A stretch of 64,000 nucleotides of DNA, taken from NCBI GenBank assembly GCA_017464345.1, contig JAFUAH010000006.1, positions 1 through 64,000 of the forward strand, read 5' to 3'. The notes under the pieces are model-generated. The model ran no database searches. It saw nothing but the letters and a program-made list of their open reading frames with translations, and was not told the origin of the DNA. The DNA comes from Bacteroidaceae bacterium (GTDB lineage Bacteria; Bacteroidota; Bacteroidia; Bacteroidales; Bacteroidaceae). Positions 1-8,126 of this stretch are shown piece by piece (within the stretch, counting starts at the first letter, position 1; each line of letters opens with the position of its first letter). The position numbers and the translations under genes were made by a program.

Positions 1-2
1 CT

Positions 3-488
3 CAAAATGCAGATAGAGTTATCGGCATCGTCGAAAGTGAAAAATCCGCAATCATCTGTTCACTCTGCATCCCTAATGTCCTGTGGATGGCTACTGGGTC
101 GAAAGGAAATCTACAAGATGAACGAATGACTGCTGTTAAGGAACGTAAAGTCATTCTATTTCCTGACACTGACACTAATGGACAGAGCTATGGCCAATGG
201 GCTAAGCGAGCAAGGGAACTTAACGCCAAAGGATGGCATATCCAAGTCTGTGACTATCTCGAGAAAAAAGCCACCGAGGAACAGCGAAGAACTAAAATTG
301 ACATCGCTGATTTGATAATAGATGACCTGTTGCACATGCGAAAGACCCATATAGCGGCTATCGCCGACATATTGCAGGGAGAGTCATGCATCCGTAGGGA
401 GCAAGTTTATGTTTTGAGCAACTCAAAACCCATGCTCCCCACTGATGGCGAGCATTCAGCATCCCGTTGGTCTCACTCACATATATAA
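3..488 (+). CDS. Toprim-type primase-like mobile-element protein, C-terminal part (5' end outside window)
   Basis: The reading frame is open from the window edge, so the gene starts upstream; only its last 161 codons are here. The visible part has a Toprim-like pattern: a 'VIGIVESEKSAI' strand with the acidic residue near the start, an 'ATGSKGN' turn, then 'VILFPDTDTNG' with the DxD acidic pair. This resembles the C-terminal Toprim half of DUF6371-type proteins carried by Bacteroides mobilizable elements, which are thought to help prime or process element DNA. It lies directly upstream of, and probably in one operon with, the mobC-like and relaxase genes, which supports an element-transfer or replication role. 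The family name is from memory; the Toprim motifs are read directly. Confidence 0.6.
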   Translation, partial: QNADRVIGIVESEKSAIICSLCIPNVLWMATGSKGNLQDERMTAVKERKVILFPDTDTNGQSYGQWAKRARELNAKGWHIQVCDYLEKKATEEQRRTKIDIADLIIDDLLHMRKTHIAAIADILQGESCIRREQVYVLSNSKPMLPTDGEHSASRWSHSHI

Positions 489-490
489 TA

Positions 491-874
491 ATGGTATATA
501 CGGACATGAACAATACAATGAAGAAAGGCGGTCGTCCAAGACTGCTGAATACCGAGAAGAAAAAATACAAACTGCCCCCAGTCCGTTTAGGTACGGTTGA
601 CTATGTGACGGTGAAAAACCGTTCCAAACAAGCCGGACTGACTTTGACAGAATACCAACGTCAGATGATACTACATGGTCAGATTGTTGAGCGTATGACT
701 GCCGAGCAGATGGAACTCTATCGTCAGCTCGCAGGCATGGGAAACAACATGAACCAGTTGGCCCATCAGGCAAATAAGTATGGCTATTATAAGGATGCAG
801 AAATGTATCATAAGAATGTCATGCATGTAAACAACCTTATCAAAAAGATATTGTATGATGGCAAAGATAACTAA
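491..874 (+). CDS. mobC: MobC-like relaxosome accessory protein
   Basis: A small basic protein of about 127 residues with the layout of Bacteroides MobC/BmgB relaxosome proteins: an N-terminal 'KKGGRPRLL' basic stretch, a ribbon-helix-helix-like segment ('VRLGTVDYVTVKNRSKQAGLT'-type) and a C-terminal 'GNNMNQLAHQANK' motif typical of MobC. Such proteins bind oriT and help the relaxase nick it. The frame is open from 467, but an earlier start would overlap the previous gene; 491 falls just after that gene's stop, and 506 and 518 are other ATG options. Its 3' end overlaps the relaxase gene by 20 nt, a usual sign of translational coupling. Confidence 0.75.
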   Translation: MVYTDMNNTMKKGGRPRLLNTEKKKYKLPPVRLGTVDYVTVKNRSKQAGLTLTEYQRQMILHGQIVERMTAEQMELYRQLAGMGNNMNQLAHQANKYGYYKDAEMYHKNVMHVNNLIKKILYDGKDN

Positions 875-1970
875 AGGACGTGACTTTGGCGGAGCAGTCC
901 GCTACGTCACTCAGGATAAGAAAGAGGCGAAGATCCTGGACTCGAAAGGAGTGTTGACTACGGACAAACAGTCCATCATCAACTCTTTCCGTCTGCAGAG
1001 TCAACTCCGTCCGGATGTCAAGGTGATGGTTGGCCATATATCTCTCGACTTCTCTGTTGAAGATGTTGACAGAATGAGTGATGATTTCATGGTTAAGATT
1101 GCATGGGAGTATATGCAGCGGATAAACATCTTGAATACTCAGTTTATAATAGCACGTCACTATGATCGTGAACATCCTCACTGCCACATCATTTTCAACC
1201 GCATTGGCAACAATGGCAGGGTGATATCAGATAGAAATGACAGAGTACGGAGCGCAAAGATCTGTAGGAGTCTGACCGAGAAGTATCACCTTCATTTGGC
1301 AAACGGCAAAGAGCATGTGCATCGTGACAGACTTCGTGGAGCCGATGCCGTGAAGTATCGCATTTATGATGCTTTGGAAGCAACCGTTCCAAAATGTAGT
1401 AATTGGGATGAATTACGCACGGCCCTTGCTAAACAGGGTATAACGGTCTCTTTTACCCGCCGTGGAACGACAAAAGACATTCAAGGTGTTGTCTTTGAAA
1501 AGGAAGGACTCCGTTTCAATGGTTCCAAGGTTGACCGTAAGTACAGCTTTTCCAAGATTAGTGCAGCCTTACGTCAGAATGAAATGCGCCAAAGAAGGGA
1601 AACCGTTAATGGCAATTTCGGTCAAGGAGATTATTATGATTACGGGAGCCATTCGCAGCGAAAGAATTCTCGGAACGGGCAGAATTCGTTTGAAAACGAT
1701 GGTCATTCCTATGACCCAGAGCCTTTTGGCAGTTCCCATTCAGGTACTTCTGTTGCCAGTGATCTACTAACAGACGTAGCTGCTGGTGTAACAAATGCTA
1801 CAGGTGCTATTGCTTCTGGTATTGCCAATGCTATAATGGCAACTCCTTCTGAACCAAGCGTTTCTCCAGGTGGAGGTGGTGGCAATAGTAATTCTGATGA
1901 CCTTGCCGATGATGAGTATATTGATGAATATGGTGTACGTCGCAAGAAACGTCGCGGCATGCACCGATAG
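855..1970 (+). CDS. mobA: Relaxase / mobilization nuclease (MobA/BmgA type)
   Basis: A 371-residue relaxase of the PF03432 (MobA/VirD2) family. It would nick one strand at oriT and stay attached to the 5' end during transfer. The metal-binding histidine motif is clear: HPHCHIIFN starting at H107, preceded by the strand 'FIIARHYDREH'. The N-terminal 'MAKITKGRDFGGAVRYV' opening is typical of Bacteroides relaxases, and the catalytic tyrosine is expected nearby in the N-terminal region. The last 60 residues are Gly/Ser/Asn-rich and end in a basic patch (RRKKRRGMHR). Starts at 855 (MMAK) and 858 are equally good. The gene overlaps mobC by 20 nt. A relaxase with no conjugation genes in view points to a mobilizable rather than self-transmissible element. 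Confidence 0.9.
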   Translation: MMAKITKGRDFGGAVRYVTQDKKEAKILDSKGVLTTDKQSIINSFRLQSQLRPDVKVMVGHISLDFSVEDVDRMSDDFMVKIAWEYMQRINILNTQFIIARHYDREHPHCHIIFNRIGNNGRVISDRNDRVRSAKICRSLTEKYHLHLANGKEHVHRDRLRGADAVKYRIYDALEATVPKCSNWDELRTALAKQGITVSFTRRGTTKDIQGVVFEKEGLRFNGSKVDRKYSFSKISAALRQNEMRQRRETVNGNFGQGDYYDYGSHSQRKNSRNGQNSFENDGHSYDPEPFGSSHSGTSVASDLLTDVAAGVTNATGAIASGIANAIMATPSEPSVSPGGGGGNSNSDDLADDEYIDEYGVRRKKRRGMHR

Positions 1971-1999
1971 AAATAACAACAAACAAAATACAAAATATT

Positions 2000-2638
2000 A
2001 TGGACACATTTGATAAAATTGAAGCCATGCTCGCAGAATTACTCGAGCAAGCAAACGACCAGAAAAAGAATTCTGGCAAGTTGAGTAGTAAACTTGATGG
2101 TATTGACAGCAGATTGAGTGATCTTGAAGCCGTCAGTGCCAGTCCGCAAGTTCCAGAGAGTGTTATCACCTTGGCTGACCACGACAAAAAGATGGGTGAA
2201 GTTCAAGGTCAGTTACAGAAATGGTATGGTCGCTACGAGAATTACAAGCAGTTGTACAAAAAGCTTCAAGCTGAACAACCTTATTGGGCTACTAAAGAAT
2301 GGCCCATCAAGGCTTTCCGTTGGATTCATGACAAGCGTCACTATTGGATTTGGATTATCTACCTCCTGTTCACCTTGATTCTCTCGCTGTCAATCTGTAA
2401 TTCTGTTTTTCAGCGAAGGAAAATCATTGAACTTCAGGATACGCAGATGAAATATCGTTTCATCAAGGCAATAGGTGCAGCACCTAAAGAAGTGCAATTC
2501 CTTGAAGATGCATACGAACGGCATTGGGTGGATAGACTAGACTTCATTGAGGGTACAGTCTCAGACTATGAAAAAGCCTTGAAGCACAAGGCAGATAGCA
2601 TAGCCAGAGCAGAGCGCAAGAAGTTGGAGCGGTTTTAA
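2000..2638 (+). CDS. Coiled-coil membrane protein of the mobilization module
   Basis: A 212-residue protein. The N-terminal third is helical and charged, likely coiled coil (about residues 1-95). A single membrane span follows at about residues 115-135 (rich in W, I, L, Y, ending 'SLSICNSVFQRRK'), then a charged C-terminal helix. There is no signal peptide, so a cytoplasmic N-terminus with one span is likely. Its place between the relaxase (29 nt away) and parA suggests a role in docking the relaxosome at the membrane or in element maintenance, but no family is recognised. The terminal codons form half of a stem-loop whose loop holds the stop codon. Confidence 0.6.
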   Translation: MDTFDKIEAMLAELLEQANDQKKNSGKLSSKLDGIDSRLSDLEAVSASPQVPESVITLADHDKKMGEVQGQLQKWYGRYENYKQLYKKLQAEQPYWATKEWPIKAFRWIHDKRHYWIWIIYLLFTLILSLSICNSVFQRRKIIELQDTQMKYRFIKAIGAAPKEVQFLEDAYERHWVDRLDFIEGTVSDYEKALKHKADSIARAERKKLERF

Positions 2639-2655
2639 ACGCCGCTCCACTTTCT
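2625..2655 (+). terminator. Stem-loop over the stop codon of the mobilization membrane protein
   Basis: An 8-bp stem (2625-2632 with 2642-2649) closes a 9-nt loop that contains the TAA stop codon, followed by a pyrimidine tract (ctttctc). It separates the mobilization genes from parA and would act as a terminator or 3'-end stabiliser. Confidence 0.5.
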
Positions 2656-2702
2656 CAGAATAGTAAACTAACATTTATGATTTATAACAAAATAGTAAAG
2701 TA

Positions 2703-3374
2703 ATGAAATCTAAGAAGAATAAAATCATTGTTTTCGCCAATCAGAAGGGCGGAGTGGGCAAATCTACACTCTGCATCCTTCTGGCTGACTATCTAGCGTA
2801 TTGGAAGAAAGATGTCTGTATCATTGACACCGACCTCCAACAGTCCGCTACCTTGCAACGTGAGCAGGATAAGCAGACCTTTGGGGAAGAAGAACCATAC
2901 AGCATTCAATCGTTTGAGGTCAGTGATCCCAAGACGATGCAGATGCTGATGGAGAATGCAGAGTCGCAGGATGGCTTTGTGCTATTCGATGCACCTGGCA
3001 CCATCAAGGATGACGGGCTGGCCCCGATGTTCATCTATGCTGATTATATCATCTGCCCATTTGAGTATGAATCGAAGTCGTTATCCTCAACCCGAACTTT
3101 TATTCAGGTCATCAACCGCCTTCGCCAACTCAATCCGCAGATGAAGGCCCAAATCTTCTTCGTTCCTAACAAGGTTGATGCCAGAATGGGAACACGTGAA
3201 GAGTTGGAATTATGGAAACAAACGGATGTAGAGTTTGCACAAAGTGGAATCGTTTCCCCGCCTGTTGGCTATCGGGCACAGATGAAACGAGTTAATACCT
3301 ACATTGTTCCACTTCCGTTGAAACATGCTGTCTATGAGAGTTTTCGATTTGTCGTAAAATCTATTTTGCGATAA
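2703..3374 (+). CDS. parA: ParA-family partition ATPase
   Basis: A 223-residue ParA/MinD-type ATPase. The deviant Walker A motif KGGVGKST spans K15-T22, with the signature lysine at K15. Switch I/Walker A' contains 'IDTDLQQSA' and Walker B is 'FVLFDAPGT'. The protein is short and has no DNA-binding N-terminal extension, as in the ParA genes common in Bacteroides conjugative and mobilizable elements (TraA-like). These are thought to help element maintenance or position the transfer machinery. A 105-residue partner follows after 30 nt, probably playing the accessory role usually held by a small ParB-like or DUF3408-type protein. Confidence 0.85.
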   Translation: MKSKKNKIIVFANQKGGVGKSTLCILLADYLAYWKKDVCIIDTDLQQSATLQREQDKQTFGEEEPYSIQSFEVSDPKTMQMLMENAESQDGFVLFDAPGTIKDDGLAPMFIYADYIICPFEYESKSLSSTRTFIQVINRLRQLNPQMKAQIFFVPNKVDARMGTREELELWKQTDVEFAQSGIVSPPVGYRAQMKRVNTYIVPLPLKHAVYESFRFVVKSILR

Positions 3375-3404
3375 TATGAGTCTGTTAATAATCGAATATA
3401 AGAT

Positions 3405-3722
3405 ATGGAAAAGAAAAAGTTCAGCATAGAATTACCAAAGGGTGGTATGAGTAATCTTGTTAAGCAGACAGCTAGCACGCCACGCCAAGAGCCATCAACT
3501 GATGCTACAGAATGGCAGCGATTTACCCACTATCTTTGCGAGTTCAAAAACGTCTCAGAACATGGCGAGTGCGTTTGGTTATTCAAGGATGTGAAACGAG
3601 AGGTTGAACGCATCAAGTTTGAATCAGATGTAAAACTCAATATCCGCCAGTTAGTGAATGCCATCGTTCTTGCATTCATCAAGGAGCATCGCGAGGATTT
3701 TATGAATAATCCCTCAGGCTGA
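3405..3722 (+). CDS. Small ParA-partner protein (DUF3408-like), function unknown
   Basis: A 105-residue soluble protein. The N-terminal 35 residues are Lys/Ser/Thr/Pro-rich and likely disordered. The C-terminal 70 form a helical unit ('VKREVERIKFESDVKLNIR' then 'LVNAIVLAFIKEH'). The final helix-turn-helix-like 'NIRQLVNAIVLAFIKEHREDF' resembles the C-terminus of small proteins found after ParA in Bacteroides elements, which can act as ribbon-helix-helix DNA binders. The context (parA, 30 nt upstream) is the main support. The exact family is uncertain. Confidence 0.5.
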   Translation: MEKKKFSIELPKGGMSNLVKQTASTPRQEPSTDATEWQRFTHYLCEFKNVSEHGECVWLFKDVKREVERIKFESDVKLNIRQLVNAIVLAFIKEHREDFMNNPSG

Positions 3723-3855
3723 TGACAAAATATCTTTCATATCACCCTATATCTCTTGGAATGTGAATCTAACTCAAACAGAAAGAATATAATGATGTAA
3801 ATTCATCAAAATATGCATGAAAAAACGAAAAAAAGATAAAAATATGGAATATTAT

Positions 3856-3886
3856 TTTGTTAATATGGAATATTTTTGTATCTTTG
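3856..3886 (+). promoter_or_regulatory. Bacteroidetes-type promoter of the ietAS pair
   Basis: TTTG at 3856-3859 (-33), a 19-nt spacer and TATCTTTG at 3879-3886 (-7). This matches the Bacteroidetes sigma-ABfr consensus and would start transcription near 3893. An in-frame ATG at 3857 lies inside the promoter, so the ATG at 3914 is the start of the ATPase gene. Confidence 0.8.
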
Positions 3887-3913
3887 CAGAAAAATTTAAG
3901 AACAATAAGAAAA

Positions 3914-5098
3914 ATGAATAGCATTTTTGGAATTATTTTAGCGCTATGTAGAGCTAGCCTTTCTAATGATATTGACAATGTGAAATATCAAATAGAAAGA
4001 TTGGCAAATGCATACAAAAAAAATGGGACGGAAGCAGAATACAAAGCAATATCGTCTTTATTGAAGAATACGGCAAAGAAACAGGTCCTAAATGGAAGTA
4101 AATTAAAAATTTCCAATTCTATAATTGTGGGAGAGGAATTAACACGTCAAGTCACTATCCCTGTCGATAAAGAGACTGCAAGTCCTCTATTGGAAATATT
4201 CTTTTCAAATGATTTACCATCGGAACCGCCGATATTTGATGTCCCGATACAAACAGCAGTAGAATCTGTAATTGTGGAATGGTCGAATTATCCCAAACTT
4301 GTTGCTATGAATGCAGCTCCCTCGCATTCTTGTCTCATATATGGTCTACCAGGAACAGGTAAAACCCATTTGGCTAAATGGATGGCAAACCAAATAGGAC
4401 TGCCCGTAGTTCTTGCAAGATTAGATGGAATTGTGTCTTCTTTCCTTGGCACAAGTGCGAGAAACATAAGTTCACTGTTTTCATTTGCAAATAGATATAA
4501 GTGTGTCTTGTTACTAGATGAGTTTGATGCTATCGCAAAACTAAGGGATGATCCACAAGAAGTGGGTGAGGTGAAACGTATAGTGAATGCATTATTGCAG
4601 AATTTAGATGAAAGAGATAATTGTGGATTTACTATTGGAGTTACAAATCACGAACAATTGCTTGATCCTGCAATTTGGAGACGATTTGATGTTCAGATAG
4701 AAATTCCAAAACCGTCATCTATGGTTATTGAAAAACTTCTAACATATTATATGACTCCACTTCAGCTTTCGGAAGCGGAAATAAGATTCATGTCTTGGTG
4801 CTCATCAGGTTCTTCTGGGGCAGATATACAAAAGTTGTCAAATTGGCTAAAAAGGATGAAAATCATTACAGAATACCAAAATGATAATATTGTAGATTTG
4901 ATGCGTAGATATTCTATTCTAAATACGGGTAGAATGTCTGATGAAATAAAAAAAATACTTTCGTTATCAGATGACGACATATTGACAAAATTAAAAGGAG
5001 AAGAATTGAATTTTAAACAAAAAGACATTGCTGCAATATTTAATATTTCACAATCGACGGTAAGTAAACAATTAGCAAAAGTAAATAAGGAGGAATAA
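3914..5098 (+). CDS. ietA: IetA-like AAA ATPase of a protease-ATPase defence pair
   Basis: A 394-residue AAA-family ATPase. An N-terminal helical region (about 1-110) is followed by the AAA core: Walker A GLPGTGKT at 144-151, Walker B LLLDEFD with D202/E203, and a sensor/arginine-finger region ('PAIWRRFDVQIEIP'). The last 40 residues form a predicted helix-turn-helix ('FKQKDIAAIFNISQSTVSKQ'), unusual for this family. The next gene, one base downstream, is a subtilisin-like protease. This ATPase-plus-S8-protease pair matches IetAS, first described as a plasmid-stability module of Agrobacterium Ti plasmids and later reported as anti-phage. The ATPase probably remodels or delivers targets to the protease. 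The HTH may let it bind its own promoter (inference). Confidence 0.75.
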   Translation: MNSIFGIILALCRASLSNDIDNVKYQIERLANAYKKNGTEAEYKAISSLLKNTAKKQVLNGSKLKISNSIIVGEELTRQVTIPVDKETASPLLEIFFSNDLPSEPPIFDVPIQTAVESVIVEWSNYPKLVAMNAAPSHSCLIYGLPGTGKTHLAKWMANQIGLPVVLARLDGIVSSFLGTSARNISSLFSFANRYKCVLLLDEFDAIAKLRDDPQEVGEVKRIVNALLQNLDERDNCGFTIGVTNHEQLLDPAIWRRFDVQIEIPKPSSMVIEKLLTYYMTPLQLSEAEIRFMSWCSSGSSGADIQKLSNWLKRMKIITEYQNDNIVDLMRRYSILNTGRMSDEIKKILSLSDDDILTKLKGEELNFKQKDIAAIFNISQSTVSKQLAKVNKEE

Positions 5099-5099
5099 T

Positions 5100-7553
5100 A
5101 TGGCAAATGGTCCTATTCAAGTCGTACTAAACAGCGATCAGTATTTAGACGACGTAAAGCCAAAAAAAGGCGGAAGTAGAAAAGATTTTTATGAAGGCAA
5201 AGATTCTTTGTTCGTAAAGCACAAGAATGAGCTTTTAAATCAATTAACGCGCATGAGTTCCTTGTCATCGGTGAAAGGGAAAATAAGCTATGCCAAAGTC
5301 AAACTTATTAAAGAAGCTTTGGCAAAAAGTCATCGTCCTATAATGCAAATTTTCACTGAAGATAATGAATGTCAGGTAGTTGGTGGAAGGAGATTTGGGG
5401 AAATGATAGTAGAATTAGGACCATCGGCTGTAGACAAAATTATTCGCAAAATTGAATATGGCGCGGAAGAAACAGTTATTCCAAGAAAGAACCGTAAAGG
5501 AGATACTGTTACTACTGCTTCCGTATGTCGTTGCGAAGTTGGTGTAATAGACACAATCCAAGAATATGGCAGTAACGATAAACTTGATTTGGATATAGAT
5601 AAGTTTGCTGATATGATGACATTGTTTGGAAACGGCATGTATGTTGAGTTCTTTGACATTCCAAGTTCCAGGCAATACTGGGATATTGTTGCTCCTGAGC
5701 GTTTGAAATTGTATAATGATCTGATCAAGTCTCTTCAAAGTATTCCAGGAATCTTGTTAAGAAAATCAAATATTAGCGCTCTTGGAAAACTGATGCATAT
5801 TCAAATAACAGATCATCATATTCCTATAGTTAATTTCAATTCATCAGAAATTGGCTATGATAACAAAATAAGAAATGCGACAAAAGATAAGACGAAGTAT
5901 CTTCACGCATTAAATATTATTTCGAACAATGCACTCGTAAAAAGTATCTCATTAGTACCAATGATTGGAGTCGCTCCTCCTATAAAAACATCTGATGTAA
6001 AAGATAGGCAATATTCAATTCCTGTTCCAAATAATCTTGATAAGTATCCTATTGTAGGAGTGGTTGATTCTGGCATATCACATTTGTTTGACAATTGGAT
6101 TGTTGAAAGATGGGAACCTGTTTTGCCTGGTAGACGGGATAATAATCATGCAACTTTTATTTCAGGACTTTTAGTCAATGGTAATGACTATAATGAAAAA
6201 ATCATAGAAAAGAATGGCTGTAGACTTGTTGATTTTTGTCTTATGCCAAAGGAATCGGAGTTTAGTACCCAATATCCGAATGGGCTTGATGATGTGATTT
6301 CAGAATTGCGTGCGGGGCTTTCCGTACTTGTACATTCAACGAATGTTAGAATTATAAATTTAAGTTTGAATGTTTATACGTTTAGAACACCTGATATGTA
6401 TAGTCACTTTGCCGTAGAATTGGACAAAATTGCCGAGGAACTAAATATTATCTTTGTTATATCAGCAGGAAATTTGGGGGTAATAAATGGAATCCAATGC
6501 AGAAACAAGTGGTCAACAGATTCACAGGCAAATGTTAATGAACTGATTCTTAGAAAGGATGATACTATTTATTCTCCAGCAGAAAGTTTGCGAAATATCA
6601 GTGTCGCAGCTTTAAATATTTCAGATGAGGGGCTTGCCTCGTATAGTTGTAGAGGCAAAGGAACTAACATCGCTATAAAGCCCGATGTTGTTTGCTTTGG
6701 AGGAGATAATTCTCAATTTGATACAGGTATGGTTTCCTTGAATACACAAGGGGAGATTGTTTCTGGATGTGGAACAAGTTTTGCAGCTCCTTTGGTTGCT
6801 AAAACATTGGCAACCATAGACAATATGATAGACGGGAATGTGTCGAGAGAAACATTATTGGCATTATTGATTCATAGTTGTTATGTTCCATCCACATTTA
6901 AGGCAAAGGAGTATCAATCAATCTTGAAAGATGTTATTGGATATGGTTTACCAAAAGATGCGTCTCAAATTTTAAATGGAGATAGTCATTCAATTAGTTT
7001 GGTTTTTGCAAACAGAATTATGCCCAAGAAGCATCTGGAATTCCATTTTTCATGGCCAAAATGCTTAATTCGAAATGGAAAATGTTATGGAAATATCAAA
7101 ATCACATTAGTGAGTACACCGCAGATCAATTGGAATTATAAAGATGAAATGATAAGGGAAAATATAAGCGTTTCTTTTGGGCAAATCATGCCTGACAATA
7201 GCCACAAGAATCAAGTAACCCCTCTTTACAAAACTCAAGTAAAGAAAGAAACAGATCATCTATATGAATGGCAATTAATCGAGGAAAACATGAAATGGAG
7301 TCCAATAAAAGTATATGAACGAAATATTCATACTGGTATTAGCGGGCCTACAAACTGGTATCTGGATGTAAACTATCTTTCTCGTGAGAGTGTTATGCCA
7401 CTAAATACAGGATTGCCATTTACAATCATAATGACAATATCCGACCCAGAAGGTACGGCACCTGTTTATGACGAAATGCGTTTTATCGTTAGCAGTACGG
7501 GAGCTCAGATTTCTGATATTCAGACAGCAGCTCGTATCACACAAAGGATTTGA
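5100..7553 (+). CDS. ietS: IetS-like subtilisin-family (S8) serine protease
   Basis: An 817-residue protein with no signal peptide, so it is probably cytoplasmic. The N-terminal 310 residues are a family-specific region. The S8 catalytic domain follows: Asp in 'VGVVDSGIS' (D323), His in 'NNHATFISG' (H350), the oxyanion 'ISAGN', and Ser in 'GTSFAAPLVA' (S560). A C-terminal beta-rich region of about 180 residues follows. All three catalytic residues are intact. The start lies one base after the ATPase stop, so the two are translationally coupled. In IetAS pairs the protease is thought to be the effector, held or aimed by the ATPase. Very AT-rich codon use sets the pair apart from the core chromosome. 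Confidence 0.8.
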   Translation: MANGPIQVVLNSDQYLDDVKPKKGGSRKDFYEGKDSLFVKHKNELLNQLTRMSSLSSVKGKISYAKVKLIKEALAKSHRPIMQIFTEDNECQVVGGRRFGEMIVELGPSAVDKIIRKIEYGAEETVIPRKNRKGDTVTTASVCRCEVGVIDTIQEYGSNDKLDLDIDKFADMMTLFGNGMYVEFFDIPSSRQYWDIVAPERLKLYNDLIKSLQSIPGILLRKSNISALGKLMHIQITDHHIPIVNFNSSEIGYDNKIRNATKDKTKYLHALNIISNNALVKSISLVPMIGVAPPIKTSDVKDRQYSIPVPNNLDKYPIVGVVDSGISHLFDNWIVERWEPVLPGRRDNNHATFISGLLVNGNDYNEKIIEKNGCRLVDFCLMPKESEFSTQYPNGLDDVISELRAGLSVLVHSTNVRIINLSLNVYTFRTPDMYSHFAVELDKIAEELNIIFVISAGNLGVINGIQCRNKWSTDSQANVNELILRKDDTIYSPAESLRNISVAALNISDEGLASYSCRGKGTNIAIKPDVVCFGGDNSQFDTGMVSLNTQGEIVSGCGTSFAAPLVAKTLATIDNMIDGNVSRETLLALLIHSCYVPSTFKAKEYQSILKDVIGYGLPKDASQILNGDSHSISLVFANRIMPKKHLEFHFSWPKCLIRNGKCYGNIKITLVSTPQINWNYKDEMIRENISVSFGQIMPDNSHKNQVTPLYKTQVKKETDHLYEWQLIEENMKWSPIKVYERNIHTGISGPTNWYLDVNYLSRESVMPLNTGLPFTIIMTISDPEGTAPVYDEMRFIVSSTGAQISDIQTAARITQRI

Positions 7554-7576
7554 TAGGAAGTTCTAATGCTTTTATG

Positions 7577-7612
7577 AATAGCAGTTGGTTGTATAATTAA
7601 CTGCTATTTTTT
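7577..7612 (+). terminator. Rho-independent terminator after ietS
   Basis: A 10-bp stem (7577-7586 with 7599-7608) is followed by a run of T (to 7612). It closes the ietAS unit before the BREX leader region. Confidence 0.8.
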
Positions 7613-7792
7613 CTTGTGTTACATCCTGTTACAAATAAATTGGAATAACAGGTGTTCCCGAAAAGGTAAGAATTTTGTTTGCCCAGCACTTCTAAAGTCC
7701 ACTCCAATTATTATTCGTTATCCAAAACACCATTAATGGTTAAATTTGTATTAAATTACACCTTATTATAATAGAATGACAAAAATAATTTG

Positions 7793-7800
7793 TACCTTTG
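7793..7800 (+). promoter_or_regulatory. -7 element before the BREX leader RNA
   Basis: TACCTTTG matches the Bacteroidetes -7 box and lies immediately before the 5' arm of the structured leader. A good -33 box at the usual distance is not evident, so the promoter may need an activator or be weak. The predicted transcript would start near 7805 and cover the structured RNA and then brxP. Confidence 0.5.
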
Positions 7801-8045
7801 CTCTTGCATTGTGTCCGCTGCCCATATAGTAGAGACGAACGGGTGGCATAAAAGAATACTTTGCAGGACATCGCGGGTGAATTTATCAGTATCGAAGATT
7901 CTGATGAGGTTTGTACTCAAATAGTCGCCAACTAAATGAACACTACGACCTCGCGGGATTGGGATACGCCTTTATAGGCGTACCCTTTCCTTGTATATCG
8001 TAGTGAGGCCTGTTTGGCGACGGCTGGAGTACAAGTATGCAAGGG
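7801..8045 (+). ncRNA. Candidate structured RNA / leader upstream of brxP
   Basis: There is no coding frame between ietS and brxP, but this stretch can fold into a closed, nested structure. The ends pair (7801-9 with 8037-45, one G-U). Inside are helices 7911-18/8027-34 (8 bp), 7924-31/8014-21 (8 bp), 7941-48/7998-8005 (8 bp) and an apical hairpin 7961-70/7977-85 with one bulge. A 5' side arm has 7812-16/7866-70, a 7-bp helix near 7817-23 with two G-U pairs, and a small hairpin 7885-89/7901-05. 'TCGCGGG' occurs twice (7871, 7951). The order of helices was read by eye. It may be a cis-acting leader controlling BREX expression or an independent small RNA; no known RNA family is claimed. Confidence 0.55.
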
Positions 8046-8126
8046 GCGAGGGTGCGCTTTCTTTGTCCTTTCATATCAACACCTCATTTGCTCGTATATT
8101 GTTGAACGGATTTAGTAAATGAAGTA

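Noticed and set aside
7801-8045. Retron or group II intron RNA
   Set aside because: No reverse transcriptase is nearby and no intron domain V-like hairpin was recognised.
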